Assembly (NCBI RefSeq): GCF_003855495.1
Contig: NZ_CP034087.1
Location: forward strand, 1-64,000
Direction of reading: 5' to 3'
Length of the DNA stretch: 64,000 nucleotides
DNA from: Methylocystis rosea
GTDB lineage: Bacteria; Pseudomonadota; Alphaproteobacteria; Rhizobiales; Beijerinckiaceae
A program made the position numbers and the translations under genes. Under the pieces are notes generated by a model that made no database searches, was not told the DNA's origin, and saw only the letters and a list, made by a program, of their open reading frames with translations. This document shows positions 58,679-64,000 of this stretch, one piece after another; positions within the stretch are counted from its first letter, which is position 1, and every line of letters starts with the position of its first letter.

Positions 58679-58709
58679 CCAATTCGGAAATTGGCGCCAA
58701 TTTATTAGA
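58679..58709. promoter_or_regulatory. Palindromic operator candidate overlapping the shared motif
   Basis: AATTGGCGCCAATT (58689-58702) is a perfect 14-bp palindrome. A half site CCAATT lies at 58679-58684. GCCAATTTATTAGA (58696-58709) is identical to 14 bases of the element upstream of virB1 when read on that operon's strand. It lies about 75-155 bases upstream of the tandem-HTH gene, depending on which start is used. Confidence 0.6.
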
Positions 58710-59011
58710 TTTGCCTTGCTCGCGCCTGGCGTTGCGTCCGAAGCGAGGCCGCTGATTTGGAAGCGCGTTTCTGTCGGCTTGGAACGTGCTACATGGCTTC
58801 GCTGTCCGCCAGCAGGCGCGAGACGGCTCTTTTCACCCCTGTTTCTGCGATGCGGAAAAGTCAGAGCGGTGAGCGAGCTTCACGACGGGATGGAAGGCGA
58901 GCCCCGCTGACCCCCACAACCGTGCACGGAGGGAAGCCTGGCGTCTACGCCAATGTTGACAAAGTCAGCCTCGGCGATCACCCGTGGCGTTTGGAATTCC
59001 CAGGTCGGCTT
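58710..59011. other. No recognisable gene
   Basis: Only short, mutually overlapping frames without domains are seen on either strand here. No repeat or RNA recognised. Confidence 0.4.
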
Positions 59012-59353
59012 TTATCGCGGCAGATGCACGGCAAGCCAAACTGTCGGCTGGCCTACGTCCGTCCATTCGACTCGGTGTCGCACATGCGGGGGAATTTCGA
59101 CGTAGCTGCCGGGGCGAAGGTTTCTTGGCGGGCCCTCGCCTTCGATCCGGAGACCGGCCGACCCCGAAATCAGAAAAACCCACTCTGTCCAATCCTGGTC
59201 ATACCAAAATCCGGGCGGGCTCGCCTGACCGGTCGAGACGATCCTTTCGATTTTCGCACCCGGCGAGTCGGCAAGTATCGAGATCTCCTCTTCGCTCGAA
59301 CTCGTCGCCAAGCCCGCAAACAGATCGCCGCTTCGAATCACCATGGGCTCCAA
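59012..59353 (-). CDS. Cupin-domain protein
   Basis: A 113-residue single cupin: EEISILADSPGAKIERIVST, WTEWVFLISGSAGLRIEGEG for the first cupin motif (with E, no clear His pair), and LRPGSYVEIPPHVRHRVEWT with H-x-R-H for the second. It is similar to small stand-alone cupins annotated as phosphoribosylaminoimidazole carboxylase-like. Function unknown; not obviously linked to neighbours. Confidence 0.8.
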   Translation of the reverse strand: MEPMVIRSGDLFAGLATSSSEEEISILADSPGAKIERIVSTGQASPPGFWYDQDWTEWVFLISGSAGLRIEGEGPPRNLRPGSYVEIPPHVRHRVEWTDVGQPTVWLAVHLPR

Positions 59354-59489
59354 CAGTAGGCGAGTTTTTCAAGGCTTGGCAGTCGTTCGACGGCGTGAGG
59401 GAATTTTGGCGCGGCCTGACATCGTCAGCTTCGGGACGTTAGCTATTCGCGTGAATGGATCCATGTTTTATCACGCGCCTGCAGGCACA

Positions 59490-59747
59490 TCATTCGGGGA
59501 TGACGAGCCGCAATCCAGCTTTGCCGTCGGGGGCCTTTTGGACGCTTGCGGCGGCCATGGCGGCCAGGAGCGCGTCGCGAGGCAGCGCAATGGTGCAATA
59601 ACGAGCTTTGGCTGGATCGGCGGGGTCGGCGGCTGTCACGGTGATTTGCACCGTGATCGCGCTCATCGAAACATCGACGGAGACGGGATCGTCTTGGAAA
59701 TCGACTCCGTGACGGCGGCCGTTTGCGCCGCGGAGGATCGCGAACAT
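59490..59747 (-). CDS. Small hypothetical protein
   Basis: An 85-residue protein (MFAILRGANGRRHGVDFQDD, ITVQITVTAADPADPAKARY, LPRDALLAAMAAASVQKAPD) with a beta-rich middle. No family recognised. It stands alone between the cupin and the S24-like gene on the same strand. Confidence 0.5.
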   Translation of the reverse strand: MFAILRGANGRRHGVDFQDDPVSVDVSMSAITVQITVTAADPADPAKARYCTIALPRDALLAAMAAASVQKAPDGKAGLRLVIPE

Positions 59748-59908
59748 GCCTCATTCTCCGGAGAGGGTCCAGATGATAGCGGAAGCGCGTCCGCCCGACC
59801 AGCCGTGGCTGCCCCCTTCTTTTTCAGTTTGTCGTTCCGTGCGCTGAACGCGCCCTGACCCGAGGTTCGTTCGTTTGGGGCGAGTGGTCGGACGAACATG
59901 AACGGTTT

Positions 59909-60553
59909 TCATTGACTCGCCCATAAAATCCTCGCCATCCAGATCACGTCCTCAGCGCGCAGGATTTGATCGCCTCGCCGGCCCGCTCCGAAGGATTCGA
60001 GTTCGATGGTGTGCGCCGTTTGCCGATTCAGTCTTTTCACGAGGACTTCGCCCGCCGCCGTTTTGACCGCCACGCGGTCGCTGCGCCGCACCGGAGCCTT
60101 CGGCGAGACGAGGAGAGTGTCTCCGTCATGGTAGAACGGCGCCATGGCTTCGCCCGAGACCTCCAACGCATAGGAATGTTCGTCGATATCGGCGAAGAGA
60201 TCGATCTCGTCCCAGTCCGAGCCTGCTGGAACGCCGGTATCGTCGAAACAATCGCTGCCGCTTGCGCGGGCGAGATCAATCAGCGGAAGCCTACGATGCG
60301 CGCCGCTGCCGCTTGGTGCGAGGAGCGCTATGAATTCGTCGAGGCTGGCGCCGGTCGCGTCCAGAACTTTGGCGATGGATTCGGTCGACGGCCAACGCAA
60401 ATGTCCGTCCGCCGTCCGTCGCTTGGAGCGGTTGAAGGTCGTGGCGTCGAGACCGGCCTTGCGTGAGAGGCCCGATGTGGTGAGGGAGTAACGCTGCGCT
60501 AACACTAACGCGTCGAGCGCGGACCAGATTTGAGCGTGAGACAGCGCTGTCAT
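59909..60553 (-). CDS. HTH-S24 (LexA/CI-like) regulator lacking the catalytic serine
   Basis: A 214-residue repressor-like protein. The N-terminal HTH is SLTTSGLSRKAGLDATTFNR with STESIAKVLDATGASLDEFI. The C-terminal S24 domain has ALEVSGEAMAPFYHDGDTLL, VRRSDRVAVKTAAGEVLVKR with the catalytic Lys, and the closing ILRAEDVIWMARILW. The motif normally reads G-x-S-M; here the codon is GCC (Ala), so self-cleavage should be lost. It may be a non-inducible repressor. Confidence 0.8.
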   Translation of the reverse strand: MTALSHAQIWSALDALVLAQRYSLTTSGLSRKAGLDATTFNRSKRRTADGHLRWPSTESIAKVLDATGASLDEFIALLAPSGSGAHRRLPLIDLARASGSDCFDDTGVPAGSDWDEIDLFADIDEHSYALEVSGEAMAPFYHDGDTLLVSPKAPVRRSDRVAVKTAAGEVLVKRLNRQTAHTIELESFGAGRRGDQILRAEDVIWMARILWASQ

Positions 60554-60694
60554 CGGACGGGGCGGATGGCGGCGAAGTGCTCCCGCTTACGGAGGCGATC
60601 AAAACCGTGGCGCAAATGGGAACATGATCGACGCGGAGACGTGAGCCAAGCGGCGGGCGAATCAAAGAGAAGCCTCTCAGAGCCTGCCAGAATT

Positions 60695-61441
60695 CTAGCG
60701 CGTTTCCACCTTTCGCCATCCAGCGGCTACGGCTTCTTCTTGCGAACAGAACCAGCGTTCACCTTTCCCTTTGTCCATGCGCGTGCGAGCGTAATCCCGC
60801 TCGCCGGGCAGGTGATAGATGCGCTCGCCCTTGCGATTGATGTTGCCTTTGATTCTGCAATTGCCCCCTGCGGGGGCGTTTTGGAGCGCCGGCGGCGCCA
60901 AGGCATGGTCTTCTTGCGTGATCGGCCGCGCGGCTGACCAGATTTGCTCGAAGCGGGCCTCAAAGGCGCGCGCCGCCGCCGCTTCGCGGATCACCACGAG
61001 ATCGTTATCCTGTTGCTTCAGGCCCGAGGCCGTCAGATTGGCCGATCCCGACCGAAGAACGAGGCCATCGATCGAGTAGCTCTTCAGATGCATGTAAGGA
61101 CCCGGCGCCTTCATGCGCACACTGCCGGCGATTTCGCGCAGGCGCTCGATGGCATGTCGCTGCGTGGGATCGAGGAGTATCCGGACCCTGACGCCGCGCC
61201 AGTGCGCGTCGATCAGCGCGTCTATGATAGGCCAGTCAGTGAGCGAGAACGCCGTCAGGTCGATTTTCAAATGCGCCGATTTGATCAGGGCGGCGTCTAC
61301 GCGTTCGAGATTTTCGCCGGGCGCATAATGCGTCTCGACTGGGTCGGCGTTCGTCGGCGGGATGCGGATAAGCGTCGCGATAGCGACCGCGGCGAGAATC
61401 GCTCGAAACCATGCCATCGACCCTTTGTAATTTCGTGCCAT
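60695..61441 (-). CDS. Exported phospholipase D-family nuclease, paralogue of 27338
   Basis: From the ATG at 61441 this encodes 248 residues with a signal peptide (ILAAVAIATLIRIPPTNADP). It repeats the whole plan of the 27338 gene: HYAPGENLERVDAALIKSAH, HLKSYSIDGLVLRSGSANLT as the PLD motif, ASGLKQQDNDLVVI, and the tail IKGNINRKGERIYHLPGERD with FCSQEEAVAAGW. No small membrane gene precedes it. Likely periplasmic Nuc-type endonuclease; see the 27338 entry for the family. Confidence 0.85.
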   Translation of the reverse strand: MARNYKGSMAWFRAILAAVAIATLIRIPPTNADPVETHYAPGENLERVDAALIKSAHLKIDLTAFSLTDWPIIDALIDAHWRGVRVRILLDPTQRHAIERLREIAGSVRMKAPGPYMHLKSYSIDGLVLRSGSANLTASGLKQQDNDLVVIREAAAARAFEARFEQIWSAARPITQEDHALAPPALQNAPAGGNCRIKGNINRKGERIYHLPGERDYARTRMDKGKGERWFCSQEEAVAAGWRKVETR

Positions 61442-61790
61442 CAATATGACCTTTGGCGTTTGATATCGATCAGGCCGCTGAGCGCCGGTCGATTGCGCCG
61501 GCGCCGAGGGCGAAATGGCGGCGCTCGTCATGGCCTGTCTTTTCCGCGCACCGCACCGGCAATCTCCTGGCGCGCCATGCCGCAATTCGCGAAATGATGG
61601 AGGCGAAGGCCGAGGGTCCATTTTGCTCGGCGCGGCCACGCTCAGCCAGCGATCGACGTCGTGGCGTCCAGGCGCGCGCGCAAGCACCACTGTTCCCACG
61701 CAGAAGAACCCACAGGGGCTCTTCCGACAGACAAAAAACCGCTGCCGGTTGCGAGCGGGCGATCCAAAACCAAGAATTCGGTTCGAACGA

Positions 61791-61934
61791 CTACTTCTTG
61801 CCCTTGCCCGGGCTCTTCGGCTTGTGCCTGGCCTGCGCCAAATCCGAGGCCGCGAGCTCCTTTTCCTTCTTCGTGGCTTTTGGATCGCGTAGCGTCTTCG
61901 CCGCGTCGGACGCGACTTTCTTTCCAGTGGTCAT
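61791..61934 (-). CDS. Small Lys-rich protein
   Basis: From the ATG at 61934 this encodes 47 residues: MTTGKKVASDAAKTLRDPKA, TKKEKELAASDLAQARHKPK, SPGKGKK. Its start resembles a widespread family of very small basic proteins found in many bacteria. It is highly basic and may bind nucleic acid. Function unknown. Confidence 0.55.
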   Translation of the reverse strand: MTTGKKVASDAAKTLRDPKATKKEKELAASDLAQARHKPKSPGKGKK

Positions 61935-62172
61935 GGCAGTCCTCGGGATTGAGAGAACGCTCGAAGTTAACATGATTCTCTGTGGGCCGGAGCGGCTCGA
62001 AGATTGTTCTCCGGCGTCGTCCACATGGATCGAGAGGCGTCGGGGCGGCCGCGGCTTTCCTGCGCGAAACTCGCTCGGCCAGCCTCTCGCGCGAATTGGT
62101 TTGCTCGAGCCACCCTTTTAAGATCCGTCTTCGAGAGGGGCTGGAATTATCGGCGGTCGGTGGGGCGAAACC

Positions 62173-62757
62173 ATGCGGAAAATCAAGTGCGAGGGCTGTG
62201 GCCGTCGGACGCCGAGCTTCGAGACCGTAAATTACGGCTCGATGGATATGGGATACAAACAGCTCTGCCGCCGCTGTTTCAATACCGAGGCCGCGACAGC
62301 CGCTGGTCTCGACGACTTCGAGCATGTCGACTTCGAACCCGTGCGGCTGACCGACGGCGTGGGCAAACCTCACGAATTTCATTTCCGTACTTTTATGTTT
62401 GGAGTAGGCGTCGCCTTGGACGCCTTCGAACTTCGCGACGGAAATCCGGCGGGCTATCAGTTCCAGGTTATCGCCGAACCTGAGGAAGACCTGCTCGCAT
62501 TGCTCGGCCGATTGATCGAAAAGATGCGACGCGCTCTCGCGGTAAAGTACATCGACGACGGCGAGTATGGTTTGCAAATTGCAGAAGCTAAAGTCGTTCG
62601 AGGGCTGATCGATTGGGACGCGGCGCAAGACGGACGCGCGCCACTCCTCGTCATCGACGGGCGAGAGGTTTCCTGGGAGGAATTCGGCCGAATGATCGCG
62701 GGTTTCGAGGGCTTCCAATTCAAATTGGAAATCCACGACAAGAGCGAGGAAATCTGA
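62173..62757 (+). CDS. Zinc-ribbon-containing conserved hypothetical protein
   Basis: A 194-residue protein with an N-terminal zinc ribbon (CEGCGRRTPSFETVN then CRRCFNTE). A conserved body follows: EHVDFEPVRLTDGVGKPHEF, HFRTFMFGVGVALDAFEL, GNPAGYQFQVIAEPEEDLLA and VIDGREVSWEEFGRMIAGFE. I do not know its function; the layout suggests a small DUF family (DUF7713-like). It lies 138 bases before the helicase gene in the same direction. Confidence 0.7.
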   Translation: MRKIKCEGCGRRTPSFETVNYGSMDMGYKQLCRRCFNTEAATAAGLDDFEHVDFEPVRLTDGVGKPHEFHFRTFMFGVGVALDAFELRDGNPAGYQFQVIAEPEEDLLALLGRLIEKMRRALAVKYIDDGEYGLQIAEAKVVRGLIDWDAAQDGRAPLLVIDGREVSWEEFGRMIAGFEGFQFKLEIHDKSEEI

Positions 62758-62894
62758 CCTCCCGCGCGGCTCCCATGGGATCCATCACCGGCAGCCACCA
62801 GCCGCTTTCCGGCTGACGCGCCCAATCGGCGCGGCGTCGTAGGCACGGCTTGCTATAATCCGCCCGGGCAAATCCATTGGAGGCAGGGAACGCC

Positions 62895-64000
62895 TTGCGG
62901 GCGGTAGCTGACACGACCACTTCGCGTGAAACGCTCGTCGGCGCCGTCGAACGGGTGACTTTTCACAACGAAGAAAATGGGTTCGCCGTCCTGAAGGTGA
63001 AGGTGCGCGGCAAGCGCGACCTCGTCGCTGTCGTCGGACATGCCGCCTCGATATCGGCGGGGGAGTTCATTCACGCCGTCGGCGTCTGGACCACCGACCG
63101 CACGCATGGGCTTCAATTCAAGGCCGATCTGCTCAAAACCACCCCGCCCACCACGGCCGAGGGCATCGAGAAATATCTCGGTTCGGGCATGGTTCGCGGC
63201 ATCGGGCCCAAGCTCGCAAAGAGAATCGTCGACGCGTTCGGACAAGGCACATTCGAAATCATCGAGGCGAGCCCCGAGAAGCTGAGGGATGTGTCGGGGA
63301 TCGGAGAGTTCCGTGCGGGGAAGATCGCCGCCGGCTGGGCCGAGCAGAAGGCCGTTCGCGACATTATGGTGTTTTTGCATTCCAATGGCGTCGGCACGTC
63401 GCGCGCCGTGCGCATCTTCAAAACTTATGGACACGACGCCATTCAGGTGATGACCGAGGACCCTTACCGTCTCGCCCGCGACATCCGAGGCGTCGGCTTT
63501 CGCACTGCCGACGCCATGGCCATGAAAATGGGCATGAGCCACGAGGCGCCGCAGCGGATGCGCGCCGGCGTGTCCTTCGCCCTCCAGGAGGCGACAAACG
63601 ACGGTCATTGCGGACTTCCGGTCGATAACCTCGTCACCCTCGCAACCAAGCTTCTCGACGTCGACAAGGCAATCGTGAGGGCGGCGCTCGATCACGAACT
63701 CGCCGGCGCCGAAGTGGTCGGCGACACGATCGGCGCGGAGCCTTGCGTCTTCCTGCGCGGGCTTCACATCGCCGAGCGAGGCGTCGCCGAACAAATTCTG
63801 GCGCTGGTCAGGGGAACGCCGCCCTGGCCGTCCATCGACGTGGAGAAGGCTGTTCCCTGGGTCGAGAAGAAAACGGGCAAGACGCTCGCGGCGTCGCAAC
63901 GCGCCGCGATCGAAACGGTGCTGCGCTCCAAGGCGGCGGTGATCACCGGCGGGCCAGGCGTCGGCAAGACGACGCTGCTCGACGCGATCCTGCGCATTCT
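62895..64000 (+). CDS. recD2: RecD2-type ATP-dependent DNA helicase, partial
   Basis: The frame starts at a TTG (62895, AGGCAGGGAA upstream) and runs off the right edge after 368 codons. The N-terminal OB-like domain (VGAVERVTFHNEENGFAVLK) is followed by RecD2 helix-hairpin-helix repeats (GSGMVRGIGPKLAKRIVDAF, LRDVSGIGEFRAGKIAAGW, DIRGVGFRTADAMAMKMGM). Walker A is VITGGPGVGKTTLLDAIL near the edge. RecD2 is a 5'-3' helicase; plasmid-borne copies are common near conjugation genes. The start is uncertain because no ATG fits. Confidence 0.9.
   Translation, partial: MRAVADTTTSRETLVGAVERVTFHNEENGFAVLKVKVRGKRDLVAVVGHAASISAGEFIHAVGVWTTDRTHGLQFKADLLKTTPPTTAEGIEKYLGSGMVRGIGPKLAKRIVDAFGQGTFEIIEASPEKLRDVSGIGEFRAGKIAAGWAEQKAVRDIMVFLHSNGVGTSRAVRIFKTYGHDAIQVMTEDPYRLARDIRGVGFRTADAMAMKMGMSHEAPQRMRAGVSFALQEATNDGHCGLPVDNLVTLATKLLDVDKAIVRAALDHELAGAEVVGDTIGAEPCVFLRGLHIAERGVAEQILALVRGTPPWPSIDVEKAVPWVEKKTGKTLAASQRAAIETVLRSKAAVITGGPGVGKTTLLDAILRI

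Noticed and set aside
61642..62736. A 364-codon minus-strand open frame
   Set aside because: It is antisense to the zinc-ribbon protein at 62173 and overlaps the small Lys-rich gene; no domain is present.
62853..63899. A 348-codon minus-strand open frame
   Set aside because: It is antisense to the RecD2 helicase, whose helix-hairpin-helix and Walker motifs are unambiguous.

Overview
The window is GC-rich alphaproteobacterial DNA. The phasin and ATP-type pckA fragments, the catecholate-type TonB receptor, the mix of insertion sequences and the rhizobial-style IncP/VirB conjugation genes suggest a Methylocystis/Methylosinus-like or other Hyphomicrobiales host. That taxonomic reading is inference from gene flavour, not from a database search. 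The DNA is most likely part of a large conjugative plasmid or an integrated conjugative element. I recognised no rRNA, tRNA or CRISPR array.

Region 1 (1-5.1 kb) is insertion-sequence debris. It holds an IS21 istA remnant, an apparently intact IS110-family (IS1111-group) element whose right end abuts a decayed pckA fragment, an N-terminally truncated phasin and an ISKra4-family transposase, with two strong palindromes. Region 2 (5.1-7.6 kb) is a complete TonB-dependent siderophore receptor.

Region 3 (8.2-17.7 kb) is an accessory island for sulfur and methyl chemistry. A leftward operon encodes an ETHE1-like metallo-beta-lactamase, an MFS transporter, a SHOCT membrane protein, a DsrE-like protein, a cysteine desulfurase, a methyltransferase fused to a nucleoside phosphorylase, and a METTL7-like (thiol methyltransferase-type) enzyme. 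Divergent from it, across a perfect 9-bp inverted repeat, lie an ArsR-rhodanese fusion regulator and another SAM methyltransferase. These are followed by a decaying second copy of the DsrE / methyltransferase / phosphorylase genes. I read this as a reactive-sulfur (sulfide/persulfide) sensing, oxidation, trafficking and S-methylation module. The role of the nucleoside phosphorylase is the open question.

Region 4 (17.7-29.3 kb) carries hypothetical genes, an acyltransferase, two SSB-like proteins and a compact restriction-modification operon (RHH regulator, C5 cytosine methyltransferase, putative PD-(D/E)XK endonuclease, GIY-YIG nuclease). It also has a periplasmic PLD nuclease like plasmid Nuc proteins.

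Region 5 (28.1-34.6 kb) is a mobilisation region with the IncP Tra1 layout: traM-, traL- and traK-like genes leftward, traJ- and traI-like genes rightward. A recognisable oriT (inverted repeat plus TATCCTG/C nic core) lies between them, and an IS630 element has inserted in the same gap. A ParDE-type toxin-antitoxin pair follows.

Region 6 (35.4-40.1 kb) contains broken or chimeric genes (HNH nuclease, SRAP protein with an internal deletion, headless tyrosine recombinase), IalB-like and ArdC antirestriction genes, and an ArdC remnant. Region 7 (40.1-53.1 kb) is a full leftward type IV secretion operon: VirB1, 2, 3, 4, a secreted protein, VirB5, lipoprotein, VirB6, 8, 9, 10, 11, then VirD4/TraG. 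Divergent from it (53.2-57.2 kb) is a set of small exported proteins and a toprim/primase-like protein.

Region 8 (57.2-64 kb) has a tandem-HTH regulator, a cupin, an S24/LexA-like regulator that lacks its catalytic serine, a second PLD nuclease, a zinc-ribbon protein and a RecD2-type helicase running off the right edge. A shared motif, TCTAATAAAWTGGC or close variants, occurs upstream of the traK-like operon, the virB operon and the tandem-HTH gene, and weakly upstream of the first SSB gene. It may be a plasmid-wide operator.
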